Assembly: GCA_011037195.1 (NCBI GenBank)
Contig: JAAEAF010003139.1
Location: 41,564-105,563 of the forward strand
Length of the DNA: 64,000 nt
Origin: Triatoma infestans
Taxonomy: Eukaryota > Arthropoda > Insecta > Hemiptera > Reduviidae
Reading direction: 5' to 3'
In this document: positions 1 to 12,049 of the stretch, in pieces
Layout: each line of letters starts with the position of its first letter
How positions within the stretch are numbered: the first letter of the stretch is position 1
Program-made: the position numbers and the translations under genes
Notes under the pieces: generated by a model
Told to the model about the DNA's origin: nothing
The model's database searches: none
Seen by the model: the letters and a program-made list of their open reading frames with translations, nothing else

Positions 1-917
1 GAGCTAGTGCAGCGCTCCAACGAGAAGGCGGCGAGGGTAACTGCGAGCTTGAGCAGGTTGATGGCAAATGTGGGAGGACCGTGGGCCAGCATACGCCGGC
101 TCCTCATATCCGTCACAAATGGCATCTTTTTGTACGGATGAGAGGCTATAGTCCTAAGAAAGAAAAGGCACCTGAGGCAGCTGGCCGCAGTGCAGAGGAG
201 GGGGCTCTGAGGACCGCCAGTGCGTACCGCCTGTGTCGGAGCCTGCGGCTTTGGTGGTTGCGGGGGTAGCTACTATCGACCTCATGGCGCGGGAGAGGTG
301 GCAGGTCGAAATTGAAGAGGCGGAGGCCAGATTGGTAGCCATGAGGACCATGATGATGAGATGGCAGGAGCGTTGGGAGGAGGAGCATCGCGAGAGGAAT
401 GGCTGAATAGAAAGCACGGCGAGGTCGACTATTTCCTCACTCAATTTCTCACAGGTCACGGTTGTTTTGCCGTATACCTGTGTAGCGTGGGGAAAGTGGG
501 AGATTTGGCGTGCATATACGAGGACGCCGCTAGGGACGACGCCTGCCCCGCCTTTTTCGGGTGAGGGAGATGGGCGAGAGAAAGACAAAGGCTGGAGGCT
601 GAAATCGGGAGGGTTACCCCGGAAACGGTGGTGAGAACCATGCTCATCCGAAGAGACCGGTGGGACAGGGTTGCTATCTTTGTCCGGACGGTCCTTCGGA
701 TGAAGATTATTGAGATGAACCGGCATCTCGACTCCCCGAGGACGGGGTCCAGCTAGTCTGGAGTGGGCCCTTTAGGGCGTATTACGAGGCACCACCCCGA
801 AGTAATACCTTAGCAGTTACGGGGTGGGCGTTTGCCTGCGAGGGAGGATGGGGTTTTTAGTGGGTGCGAGTCCCACACTCGTGCGAAGGCATTTTCCCTC
901 TCCATAAAAAAAAATAC
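1..917 (+). pseudogene. 3' part of an R1-like non-LTR retrotransposon, frameshifted
   Basis: GC-rich relative to the window. Across shifting frames it reads as the region after the reverse transcriptase of R1-clade elements: RLMANVGGP and LLISVTNGIFLYG (1-140), LAAVQRRGALRTASAYR (about 180-230), SEPAALVVAGVATIDLMARE (about 238-296), LTQFLTGHGCF and EDAARDDACPAFF (about 440-560), then RWARERQRLEAEIGRVTPET onward to a stop near 755. Several frameshifts and stops make it dead. A 3' UTR follows to an A-run at about 907-917. The 5' part lies outside the window. Confidence 0.8.
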
Positions 918-956
918 CTGCGTGGGTAAACACATGTTTTTCCTTTTTGGGCTATT

Positions 957-996
957 GTCTCTGATGCTTTCCAACTCGGCGGAACCAATCACGACA
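957..996 (-). repeat. foldback family A, terminal fragment
   Basis: Matches the outer end of the foldback family seen at 18311, 51284 and 57254 (ctgatgctttcca ... ggaacca). Only about 40 bp remains, directly after the R1-like 3' end. Confidence 0.6.
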
Positions 997-2076
997 TATT
1001 ATTTACTATTTTATAAAATTAATGTGAGCTATAAAGAAAAAATTCAGAATTTCCATTCCATTGTTGAAAAAGAAGGAAAAGAGAAATAAGCAAAAATGAA
1101 AGAACCGCCATTTGTATTTGGCCGTTTATACAAATGGAACAAAATAAACACCCACAAAAATTTCTCCAAAGAATCCTTTAGTACACAAAAGACGAAAAAT
1201 TAAGAAAAAAATTTTATTTTTCAATTGTACCCGTTTCGATGAAAACGCCAACATCTTTAGAACTTGAAACAACTGGTAATAAAATAAATCATGGATAATT
1301 TAGCGACTTAATAAAGTCAAGTGCATTATGAATGATGAGGAAATATGCCCACTTATACTTCAAGTATAAATCAAAGCTATGTGATTACCTTCACATACAG
1401 AATTATATAACTACTTAGTGAAAAATTAAAATCTATATCTTGTCTTGTTGAATATAAAATTTACTTAAATAGAAGATGTTCTACATTACTTTATCTAAAT
1501 TAAAACTAAAAATTTATATTTTGTAATATTTAATATTTTCTTGTATTTGTTTCTTCATTCAAAATGGAAGATTTGATAATAGCAAAAATCTTGACAACTT
1601 GAAATAAATAACATTCTAAATTGGTTAATATTAACTTTTTAAAGCGGAAAGCCGCGGATATGAGAGATATTCTCATAAGGCTTACTTGTTATAAGTTCCT
1701 ACGTACTTATCAGACTGAAGAAGATGTACCAACGATTACGTGTAACCAGTTTGCACATCATTGAACTAATGATTAAATCAAGTGGAAAGCAACCAAGTTA
1801 ATGAAGCCTGCAGGTGGAAAATAAGGCCTTTCAAAAGGGCAAAAAAGTTACAATCAGAAAAAAATTACAAGTAAAGAGTATAAAAACAGCATTCCCCCTA
1901 AAGAACCATGAATAGGGCGGCACCTGGATCAGAAAAGTCGCATGTTGAACTACCTGGAGACCACGCTTCCACTGTGTAGTACTGTATTTCATTTATTCTT
2001 TCCCATTTCTATGTTCATTCCCTTCGATGGTGGACCTATAAAATTTGCACCGTGTGGAGTTTCTTTTTTTCAATTC
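997..2076. other. AT-rich DNA without recognisable genes
   Basis: No coding similarity, splice-bounded exon or known repeat was recognised. Short ORFs here are of chance length for such base composition. Confidence 0.5.
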
Positions 2077-2173
2077 CATGGCAGCGTCATGTACAACTTC
2101 GTCCATGGCAGCGTCATGTACAACTTCGTCCATGGCAGCGTCATGTACAACTTCGTCCATGGCAGCGTCATTT
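2077..2173 (+). repeat. 27-bp minisatellite, 3.6 copies
   Basis: The unit begins catggcagcgtcatgtacaa and continues cttcgtc. It is repeated three times exactly and followed by a 16-bp partial copy. It lies in an ORF (1942-2241) that reads HGSVMYNFV three times, but nothing else supports that ORF as a gene. Confidence 0.9.
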
Positions 2174-4618
2174 TACCTTTTACCAAGAGAGTGAAAGTCT
2201 CCCCATCTAAATTCAAAATTACACCCCTCTTCCTTTATTGAGTGTGCTTTGTCTTCTGATCTCAGATCATCGTAATTCCTTGACTTTTTTCTTTCCCCTA
2301 TCCCATGTTATTTCAGCTGCAAGCGAGCAGTGAAAAGGCCGACATCACCATAATTGTAATGGGACAAGATAAGAGTGAGATTCATTATAGCTGACTTCAT
2401 GAAGTAATCATATGGAGCAACATCGGGTATATAGGGCAGTTACACAAGTCGCTTATTTCCTCCAACTCTACTCATTTTAACCAAGTCAAACACGGTAGGC
2501 AGGGGTATTATCATGTTGCAGAAAGCTTTATTTCAGTTAATTAATATAGGGGTACCTTGCTTTTAAGACTTCATAAACTCTATCCATATTTCTAGTATAC
2601 AATTAAGAACAAACACGTTCCGTTCTGGAACACTTTCAAAATGCAAAAAATCAAGTGATCACTAACATGGACTTTCTTTCAGAAACCATCTCTGAATGGG
2701 CAACTGACCTTGTGGTACCCCATTGAAATTTTTCAAAAATATCTACTTTTCATCATATGGACCTGATCTTAAGACTGTTAAAAAAAAAAATCTTTCAGCT
2801 CCCGATTTTAGCGCTCTCTGAAATTCAGCGCCGGGGCGCTCACCCTCTCCCCCCCCCCTTCGCATTGCTCTGCTTATACTATATACATTATTTTTATACA
2901 CTTGTTCATACTTTTGTATATACAAATTAATTTCTTTCAAATTGTGCCATTCTTTATAAATAAATGAAAAAAATACATTTTTGGCATAAAGTGGCTATTG
3001 ACAACTTAAAATATATTAAGTATTGGGTATATTAATTTCTGACAATTTGTGGTGTTTCGAAAAGAGGTTTAAAAATGTGTAAGTGGCGACATAAGTTTGG
3101 AAATTTTGAAGACTATCTGAAAGTTTTGAGGAAATTGTCACAACTTCTGGAAACATTCATCATTTAAAGGTTTCACAAAGTATCATTAACATATTATTTT
3201 GCGACATAAGTTTGCATAAAAGAGTTATATGTTACGCAGGAATTGTTTCCAGTGCCGGCAAAACCACGGCTGTAGTTTAACATAATTCTCCTTTAAACAA
3301 ATGCAGGTGATTACGATGAAAAGTGGATTAACCAAACAAACAAACAAACAAAAATCAGAGGGTTTAGATCAAGCCATTGGCTCTTTTGGAGAACTCTGTT
3401 TTTGCTGAACGTTTAGCGGAAACAGGAAGATGTAGGTACGCATATTTCACATTATACGATCCACTAAAATTAAGAATGTGCAATTTGAACTAGGTATTCC
3501 TTCATCCTGCGCACAGTTCGGCAGTTTGCCCATTTTTTATTACTGTATTTTTTCGCGGCAACAGAAAAAAAACTGAAACGCTACAATCGCCTCAAAAAAG
3601 AAGTCGCCCAATTCGAGTTGAAATAATTAAATAAGCTAGTTAAAAAACAAAAACAACACTAACAGTTTTTTGACTGATCTAAGAACGTTACGAACTTAGC
3701 TGAACTGCTTACAAGAAAACAATAGGTAATAAGATACAATTGTGGCATAATGCAAGGTTTCAGAATTAATGATGTGGGAAAATATTTTGTTGGTCAATAC
3801 TCAAAAGTTTGGGGACAATAAATATTTTTCCACCAAAATTCTGTGCACTTATTAAATTCCTTTTAACGCACAGTCACACTACAAAATTATAAATGAAAGT
3901 CATTAGAAATATCCTAGTTAAGTACTACAATCAAATTAAATTCTAAGGTTGTTAGAAAAAGTTTATTGCACAAGTAATAAATATTTCAAGAGCTTTTAAT
4001 TTAAAAGAAATATTCCAGAGAGAAATAAGATGATGGCGCTCTCTAAGGAACAAAATTCAAGTAATAGAAAGTAAGGAGAGTTCATGGACCAAGAATTATG
4101 GGTTAGTAGTGAGTATATTTGAATGTTGTTGATAGGATGGGACCTAGCTGACCATCCTGTGTGGCTGATCACTCTCTCTCTACCACTACTACTATCTCTT
4201 TCTAGAACTGAGGGTACGACTGTTTGTATTTTATAGAGGGCACATAGTGCTAGTAGGATACGCCGGAAGACCTTGAGATCGTGCACACTTAACAGTACTT
4301 TGGGATGTAGGCAAGGTAATGGCTGTTCTATAGATAAATTTAACTGCTCGCATGTAATAGCATAACGTCAAGATAAATATCGCTTCTCTTCCCCCTTACA
4401 GATTATTTATTATTATTTTTTTTTGTAATAAAACAAAAAAAATATTAATATTTAAGTAAAGGTGAAATGTTTAGTTCTTTTAAAGTACTAAGCTCTAAAC
4501 AGAAATCTCTTTTATATCTACTTTCTTATCAGAGACATTTTAATTATAAAAGAAAAATCTCCTTCAAAAAACATAGTTTATGTTATACATCCCCATTCAT
4601 TGAAGTTTCCTTTTTAAA
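2174..4618. other. AT-rich DNA without recognisable genes
   Basis: Nothing coding was recognised. A C9 tract lies near 2850-2860 and a CAAA tetranucleotide run near 3335-3352. No repeats shared with the rest of the window were noticed. Confidence 0.45.
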
Positions 4619-5418
4619 AAAATCTGGTGTGAAACACTCACACAACTTTCTCTTACTCTAGTTCTCAAAATTATAATTGACAAATTTTATAGTTTGTGTA
4701 CAAAACTGTTCAGTAAAAGCGCACTTCCGGTTTACTAATTTTCTTGAAACTCTGAATTTTGGGCATCTATTTATTTGTAATTAATTTTGTTTGGATGATA
4801 GAATTGTATAATTAATTATGATAGCACTTTAGTGATAACATAACCCCACGCTCCCCTAAAAGTGCCCTTAAATAAATTTTCCCACAGAAATGTTTTAAAT
4901 AAAAGTTGTAGATCTTTGTATGTTTACTTTATATACGAAGTTTCCAGAAAATCGTTGGAGGCATTTTTGAGAAATCGCGAAAAAGTAAAAAAAATCATTT
5001 ACTAAAGTGGTAATGTAAACGCACTACCGGTTATCCGATTTTTTGAAACTCGAAATTTGTACAATATATTCAATTCTAATTAACATTATTTAGATGACAG
5101 AATTTTTTAATGAACTGAAATAGCACTTTAGTTAAAAACCTAACCCCACCCCTCTCTCATAACTGCCCTTATATGAATTTTCCCAGAAAAACATTTCAAA
5201 TAAAAGTTATGGATCTTTGTATGTATAGTTGATATGACAAGTTTGAAGAAAATCGTCGGAGCCATTTTTGAGAAAAAAGTAAAAAAAGCAACTAGTAAAG
5301 TGGCACTTCCGGTTAAGGAATTTTGGCAGATGACCCACCATCAGATGCCATAGTGATACCTAAACGGAATATCAAGTTTCAACTTTCTGTGGTTTTTCGT
5401 TTTTGAGCTATGCTGTTC

Positions 5419-5461
<43 letters not shown>

Positions 5462-5592
5462 GAGACCATTTGCTAAAAACCACTTTTTTGGACTCAGGGG
5501 ACCTCAAAACGGATATTTCCGGTGAAAACTCGATATCTCGAAAATTTGACACGATTATAATACTTCCTCTTACTAGGAGTAAGAGAATGTAA
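4619..5592 (-). mobile_element. HINE-like element copy, near full length
   Basis: A non-coding repeat of about 1 kb. From the low end it has the terminal hairpin (ggtgtgaaacactcacac), ACTTTCTCTTACTC, three diverged units of about 300 bp (each with cacttccggtt or cgcactaccggtt, then taaccccac), a CA microsatellite (5424-5457), and the palindromic end cttactaggagtaagag. The two subterminal motifs are inverted copies of each other. No ORF is supported. Architecture matches Helentron-associated DINE-1-type elements; family naming is inference. Confidence 0.7.
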
Positions 5593-5689
5593 AAAGGGAA
5601 CAACGTCACTAAAGGACCGAACATGGGTTTTCCCATTCAGGCAGCAACACCCCTCTTAACCTAGTTCTGTCAAACAAAGACCTTAAAAT

Positions 5690-5872
5690 CCAGTGTATCA
5701 ACTGTATTTGCTCTGTGCAAGTCTATGTTATTATACTTATATTCAACAAAAAGACATCCTGATGATGGGCGAACCCCCCGATACTGGTCGATGACCACAA
5801 AATGAAGCAGGCTAACACGGAAAATGTCTCCGACGCTTTCCACCTCTGCGGAACCAACCACCACAACAATCT
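5690..5872 (-). repeat. foldback family A, half copy
   Basis: Carries the conserved inner block tcgatgaccacaaaatgaag followed by caggct...acggaaaatgtc and the terminal ctgcggaaccaaccacca. The opposite arm is missing. Confidence 0.65.
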
Positions 5873-5889
5873 ACTTTCTTACTTCCTGT

Positions 5890-6280
5890 TGCTGAGAAGG
5901 TAAGCGGAAGTAGTGCGATCATGCTAAATATATGAAATTGATTTTTTATAAATTGGCTTCCGTGCGTTTGTATGTATGTGTGTGGTCAGCATAACTAAAA
6001 AGTGAAAAATCGCAGAAAAATCAACCGTGAAACTTCGTTTAATTGCTGCTATGACGTGGAGACCCGGCAATAGAGTTTTAGTCGAAAATCGGCCAACCGG
6101 AAATACCACTTTACAAATTATCACTTTTTTGTGAATTTCTCGATATTCCTTCAACTATGAATATAATAGTTTATATTTAATTCTATGACTTTTATTTGAA
6201 ATATTTTTCCCGCAATAATTCATTTAAGGGGAGTTTTGGTTGAGAAAAGAGCTTAGGATTTTATTCTTTGTGCCAAATCA
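5890..6280 (+). mobile_element. HINE-like fragment
   Basis: Degraded copy in the opposite orientation to its neighbours, with ggaagtagtgcgatc, the tgtatgtatgtgtgtg tract, agcataactaaaaagtgaaa, ccggaaataccactttac and a cattta-agggga stretch. Both ends are lost. Confidence 0.55.
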
Positions 6281-6339
6281 GTTTAGTGCTTACAAAGACT
6301 TACTGATACAAAGACTTTGTTAATACAAAACAAAACAAA

Positions 6340-7064
6340 AATCTGGTGTAATACACTCACACAACTTTCTCCTACTCCAGTTTTCAAAACTGTGATTGAC
6401 AAATTTTGTACTTAGTATATCAAATTTAATGAAATTCTTCGGTGATTTTATGGAGAAAATAGTAACAAACTGAAAAATACGTCCTACTAAAAACGTACTT
6501 CCGATCATCCGAGTTTTTTCAAACTCGGAATTTCAACATTATATTTAATATAAATTAATATTATATAGATGATAGAATTGTGTAATAAACTGAAATAGCA
6601 CTTTAGAGGAAAACCGTAACCCCACCCCACATCCAAAAGTGCCCTTAAATAAATTTGCCCGGATAACTGTTTTAAATAAAAGTTGTAGATTTTTGTATGT
6701 GTAGTTAATAAAACAAGTTTAAAGAAAATTGTCGGGGCAATTTTTGAGAAAATCGCAAGAAAGTAAAAAAAAAAAATCAACTAGTAAAGTGGTACTTCCG
6801 GTTGAGAGGAATTTTGACAGAAAACGTACTGTCAGATCCCATGGTGATACCTAAACGGAATATCAAGTTTCAACTTTCTACGGTTTTCTGGTTTTTGAGC
6901 TATGCTGTTCACATACATATACATACATACACACACACAATTTGCTAAAAAACACTTTTTTGGACTCAGGAAACCTCAAAACGGATATTTCCGGTGAAAA
7001 CGCGATATCTAAAATTTGACACGATTACAATACTTCCTCTTATTAGGAGGAGTAAGAGAAAGTA
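6340..7064 (-). mobile_element. HINE-like element copy
   Basis: Starts with the hairpin motif (ctggtgtaatacactcacac) and ACTTTCTCCTACTCC, has two internal units (ccgatcatccgag, then ggtacttccggtt), a short CA tract near 6925-6940, and ends at cttattaggaggagtaagag. Confidence 0.68.
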
Positions 7065-7789
7065 ATAAACAAAGTTAACACTCTTTTGTATAAAAGTATT
7101 CCCCCCTTAAATAAAAATTATTTCAAAAATGAAATAATACTAACAATAAGAGAAAATAAAAAATATAAAGATACCTTTAGTGTAGGAGAGGAATGGTAAC
7201 GTTGATTATTTTGTAGTATATTGTAGTTTATTTTTCTCTTTTTGTTAAGATCATTTCATTTAATTAAATGCCGACTGACGGAAACAATTCCAAGCCGTAA
7301 ATATTATGTATTCATTTTTCCTGTTAATTGCAAATTTTTTAATAAAGTATTATTATTATTTAACTGTCACTGTATGTGTTATAATTTCTTGTTTTTTAAT
7401 ATCTTATACTCAATCTGTTCTTGTTAATATTTCTTTAATTTAAATTTTTCTTTTATTTGTTATAAATCTATGCACATTTTCTTCACTACAATCTGTACAA
7501 TAATGTACATTTTGTCCGATAAATATTGCAAAGCTCCTGAAGAAGGTCACCAATAGTATCCGAAGCGTAGAGGAACAAAGAATTCTTTTTTCTTTAAAAA
7601 ACTACACTGGCCATTGCCATATAAATATCTCATTGTAATTTTAAGGTTATTTAGTTTATTTGTATCATTTATCACTAGCAGAGATATCCATTGTATTTTG
7701 AATTGGGCCTACTTTTGTCTGAGTGAAACGGAAAAACAGGGCAAGTGAACAAAAAAAGGGATGCAAATTATCAATTTCCTCAGATTGAA
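7065..7789. other. AT-rich DNA without recognisable genes
   Basis: No exon or gene was recognised. The only notable piece is cctgaagaaggtcacc at about 7535-7550, a motif common in decayed insect repeats. Confidence 0.4.
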
Positions 7790-8000
7790 ACATTTTACCC
7801 GGAAAAATTCATTTAAGGGGATTTTTTGATTGAAAAAAGAGCTTAGGATTTCCTGTAAGTGCCAAATCAATTTACAACACGATTCTATTATTTATATAAT
7901 TTAATTACAATATTAGTAGGTAATGTCAAAATTACAAATTTGAAGAAAATCGATCGACCAGAAGTACAACATTTTCCTGAACGGTTTTTCAGTTTTATAA
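7790..8000 (+). mobile_element. HINE-like fragment, degraded
   Basis: Shares the acccggaaaaattcatttaa and ggggattttttgattgaaa stretch with the copy at 6210-6260, then a tgaagaaaatcgatcgaccag stretch as in other copies near the ccgga boxes. No terminus is preserved. Confidence 0.45.
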
Positions 8001-8584
8001 GATTTTCTTTTTTTGCATGAAACCATAAAGGGTTTCATTAAACATGGTATATATTAACTATACACTTTTGTTTGAATATTTCCAAGAGGAAATGGATTTT
8101 AGAACGGTTCAATTAGGCTGAAAGGGCACGCTTCCCTCAAAAAAATGTAGTTTTATTTAGATTCTTTCATTTACATAAAAAAAAAAAAATTGAAGATTAA
8201 ATATTTAATCAATAGCTGGTTGCTAATATAGTCAACTTACGCAGAAAGTTTTAACTTACGCTCTATGATTTAATGTTTTTCTGTTAGTTATTTGTGGATA
8301 TTTTAAACAAAATTTGTGAACATAACTATTAGGACCTACATAAGTGTTTTATGTGAAGTGCATAAAGATAAACAAGGATATCTATGTATAGAGTGTTCAC
8401 ATCAATTTCTCTATGTAGTGTTCATACTTCAGTGAGTAGTTTTTCATTGTTTTTTCTAGTTAATTATTACCCTAAGTAATAAACAGTAAAACTATTAGTT
8501 GAAACAGTTAAAAGATTCGATAGAAGTGGTGGGAAGACCTACCTATAAACTACTTACTGCTACAAGCGTACAAAGCCCTTTAAA

Positions 8585-9420
8585 ATGGGCCTTAGAGATG
8601 ATGAAGACGCATCCGATGACGGTTCGTCCGTCAAATCATCAGCAACGTGTTCATCATTTATAAAAATGAGCAAGAGAGCTAGCTCACTAAAAACTCGCCG
8701 CCAAAAAAGAAGAAAAAAAGAAATCTCCACCTTTTGGACTAATCACAAGCACGCAAACAAAAATTGACCAGATCACAGTGCTAGCGCCAACGCAACCACA
8801 AACGAGTCTTCCTTCTACGTCCATGCTTGCAGCGACCACAATAACTCTCTGCCGGTTTTTTTGAATAATTTCAAAAAATAAATTTGATAATCTAAAAGAT
8901 GATGATACAATGGAAACAACCAACCCGACAGCCCCACAAAGAGAATATAAACCCCCACCAATCTATATAAAAAATATTCAAAATTACATGGAACTCTGTA
9001 GAAAAATTTCTCGGATAGTCGGAACCAATACGTGTAAAACAAACATTTCAGGCACATTATTGTCAGCCAATACTATAGATGCATATAGAGATATTGTTCG
9101 TTATCTTAAAGAAAAAAGCACAATTATCCTACTTATCAACTAAAGCAGGATAAGCCTTATAGAGTCGTACCAGTAGAAGATATAAAGCAGGAAATTGAAA
9201 TGCAAGGACACAAAGTAAGAAATGTTTCACTAGTCTATCACCCAATAAAAAGTACACGTTGCCTTTGTTTTTTATGGACCTAGAACCACAAAACAACAAC
9301 AAAGATATTTTCAATATCCGAGCTATATTGAATACCATAATTAGGGCTGAAGAACCCTATAAAAAAAATAATATCGTCCAGACATATGGCCACACCAAGG
9401 CTTATTGCCATCATCATTCT
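8585..9420 (+). pseudogene. Jockey-clade LINE ORF1 (gag-like) relic
   Basis: Disrupted reading frames together resemble the ORF1 of Jockey-type retrotransposons: a basic N-terminus (RRQKRRKKE), PPPIYIKNIQNYMELC (about 8953-9000), TLLSANTIDAYRDIVRYLKE (about 9055-9114), then YRVVPVEDIK, CLCFLWT/FFMDLEP, and IVQTYGHTKAYC (about 9373-9410), the start of a CCHC knuckle. Stops and frameshifts occur between these pieces. Confidence 0.65.
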
Positions 9421-9757
9421 CACAATGAAATAATGTTCCATGATAACGGAGTGTCACCACTGGGTGGCTTCTCCAATTTAAACATCCTGTTACTGTATTA
9501 ATTATCACCATATTTACTTGTAACTGTTGTTACAGTTGTAAATTTCAGCAAAAAAAATAAAAATGAAAAAAATTATAAATTGCAGCAAGAGAAAAGTTCA
9601 GATTTTTTTCCACCCCAATGGTTTAATCACACAAATATAATTACATCGTGCAAATTATGTAGAGCATATTATACTGTCAAATAAGTTTAATGAATTTAAG
9701 GCTAGAAACAATTTAGTTTAATGGAGGATGTTTGCACGCATAATATTAATTTTGTTT

Positions 9758-9840
9758 GTTCTTCTCTCACTGAAAGAGGAAGTATTATTCCGTCAAATTT
9801 TCGTTTATATAGTTTTCACCAGAAATATATGTTTTCAGAA
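9758..9840 (+). mobile_element. HINE-like terminal fragment
   Basis: Reads cttctctcactgaaagagga and then gtcaaattttcg...ttttcaccagaaatatatg, matching the 5' end of the copy at 60221. About 80 bp remains. Confidence 0.5.
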
Positions 9841-9959
9841 TCACGCAAGGATGGAAAAAAGTTTCTAGGGAATGGAATGGTATTTTCTTCATCCCATGGT
9901 GGTTGGAGTTCCTCAGGGAATTATTATGACATTCTTTTCATATATTTCATCATATACTA

Positions 9960-10370
9960 CGAAACCAGCTTACTCACCCCACAACCTTGACGTATGCAGA
10001 TGACATAGCTATTCTCTCTTCACATTCTGATTCAGTACAATCAACTCGCATCTTACTACAGCACCAAAATTCTCTCTTGAAAAATAATTTCATTGATAAA
10101 AATACAAAGACAATATCCAGCAATCCCAAAACATTACCTTCATTCTTTAGCAGTACCATCTGTTCCGCAGTTTTCATAAATCAGACTCTTACTGCCATGC
10201 ACTAAAACACAGCAAGATACCTCGGACTCTATATTGACAAACAACTGAACGAACGATAATCCATCTCATACATATCTCAAACGACAAGAATCAAAAAAAT
10301 GTTAAACTCCTTGATAGACGATCTACTGCCCCATAAAACAACAAAGTATTGATACTCGAATTGTGGGGTT
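9960..10370 (+). pseudogene. Jockey-clade reverse transcriptase relic
   Basis: Contains LTYADDIAILSSH (about 9985-10025), the catalytic YADD box of a LINE reverse transcriptase, followed by a stretch ending in ARYLGLYIDKQLNE (about 10210-10255), the usual next landmark. The frame changes between them and both ends are missing. It may belong to the same insertion as the ORF1 relic at 8585-9420. Confidence 0.65.
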
Positions 10371-10524
10371 AAGACAGAGATTCAATTCAATCAGTTTAAA
10401 TTTTGATTAAATTTTAATCGAATTAATTTAGTTTTTTAGTGTTAATAAATTTTTTTTTTCTTATTCAAGAGGGGAAATAGTCATTAAATAATCTCAAGGT
10501 TGGTAGTCCCTAACGGAGGTAGGT

Positions 10525-10790
10525 GCTCGGAACAAGCTGACACTCGCCTGGGTGCCGGGACATGCGGGGTTTCTGGGCAATGAGAGGGCGGATGCCCAAG
10601 TAAGGGAGGGTTCGAAGGATGCCTTTATAGGCCCCGAACCTTCTGCGGGTTGCTCAAGAGCCTAATTCAAACTTCTATCAAAGGGTTCGATAGAAGTACA
10701 TCGTCTGGATTGGTGGGAGAGAACACCAAGACAGAGGCAAACAAAACTCTTTATCAAGAGAAATTTGGCTAAATTTACTTGGGATCTACT
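10525..10790 (+). pseudogene. LINE RNase H domain relic
   Basis: Reads LAWVPGHAGFLGNERADAQV (about 10540-10600), the C-terminal RNase H motif with His, Asn and Asp, then EGSKDAFIGPEP. A second frame reads LDWWERTPRQRQTKLFI (about 10705-10755), the usual segment after RNase H in non-LTR elements. A stop near 10663 separates them. It is more GC-rich than the surroundings. Confidence 0.65.
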
Positions 10791-10889
10791 GAGTCATAGC
10801 GGAAGGGATATAAGGCTAACTTCCTGCCGCACTTTATTATGCCGGGAAAGTGACGCCAGGAAGTCTCTGCACTCACTGACCAGGGAAAA

Positions 10890-11460
10890 GGTGGTCCTGA
10901 AGGCTTGAGTTTTAACCGGAAATACACGTTTTGAGATCCCCAGAGTCCAAAAAAGTGGTTTTTAGAAAATGGTGCATCAGACACGAAGATTTCTGACAAA
11001 ATCCATCAACCAAAAGTGCGCTTTACTGAAAGTAGTGTTCAGTTTACTGCGATTATCTCCTAAACGGCTCCATAGATTTTCTTAAAACATTACATATCAA
11101 CTACAGTACAAGAGCTACAACTTTTATTTGAAACATTTCTACGGAAAAATTCATTTAAGGGCACTTTTGAGGGAGGGGTGGGGTTATGGTTTCCCCTAGA
11201 GTGGAGCTATTTTAGTTCAACAATGTGCTTTACAATTCTGTCAACTAAATAATATTAATTAGAATTATATAAGTTGCCAAAATTCCCAGTTTGAAGAAAA
11301 TCAGTTGACCGGAAGTTGACTTTACTGGGTTTTCAGTTTTTTGTGATTTTCTCCATAAAAATGCCGACGGTTTTAAACACTAATAAGAATTGTAAGTGTG
11401 AAGAGAATTTGCCATTTTGCAGTAAGAGAAAGTCGTGTGAGTGTTTCACACCAGATTGTT
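10890..11460 (+). mobile_element. HINE-like element copy, 5' truncated
   Basis: Begins inside the repeat (taaccggaaatacacgtttt), passes two units with ggggtggggttatgg, and ends with agtaagagaaagtcgtgtga and the hairpin gtgtgagtgtttcacac. Confidence 0.65.
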
Positions 11461-11569
11461 TTATGTTGTTGTGAGAGACTAGATTTTAATAGCATTAGAT
11501 CATCAAGCATAGATTTCCAGCAAAAAATCAAAATACATATTAATAATTATACTACAAAAAAGTTATAGT

Positions 11570-11960
11570 GATGGAAAAATTAGGAAACTAGGGCCATTTT
11601 TGGGCAAAGGTCTCTCCCAGTTTAGACCAAGAATGATTGTTCCGAACTGTACGCTGCCATGGGATTCCTGCTTGTTAGACAAGTTCATCCCTCCATCTCA
11701 ACGGTTGTCTACCTCTATTTCTATAGCAGTCGAGGTGGTTGCCAGTCTAAAATTCTCCTAGTCCAGCGATCGTCATCTAATCTTGCAATGTGGCCGGCCC
11801 ATTTCGATTTTAGATTTTTTAATTGTGGCCGCAACATCTTCCACTTGTCCTTCGCCTTAACTCTTCATTAGTGAGTCTATCCTTCCTGTTTACTCCCAGA
11901 ATGCTCCTTTCAATTGCCCTTTGCATTACTTTTAGCTTTTCCATATTTTTCTGTATTATA
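11570..11960 (-). pseudogene. 3' end of a LINE, minus strand
   Basis: On the - strand frames read MERSMLGVNRKDRLTNEELR (around 11880-11930), then VVATIK, NGPATLQD, and later WSKLGETFAQKWP (around 11590-11640). This is the conserved tail that follows the reverse transcriptase in a widespread insect LINE group. Several shifts. The clade (RTE or a relative) was not settled. Confidence 0.6.
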
Positions 11961-12049
11961 TAAATAGACATGCTTAATAGTTGTTGACATGGTTACAATA
12001 TGTTTTTTGAATTGTTTAAAACTGGTATGGAATATGGCCTAACAGCCAC

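Noticed and set aside
154..726. 190-codon ORF on the minus strand
   Set aside because: Antisense shadow of the R1-like retrotransposon piece, whose + strand frames carry the homology.
5410..5592. ORF with a His/Thr repeat
   Set aside because: It is the CA microsatellite of the HINE-like element.
4619..7064. Regular repeated units as a CRISPR array
   Set aside because: Units are about 300 bp, diverged and part of a dispersed eukaryotic repeat.
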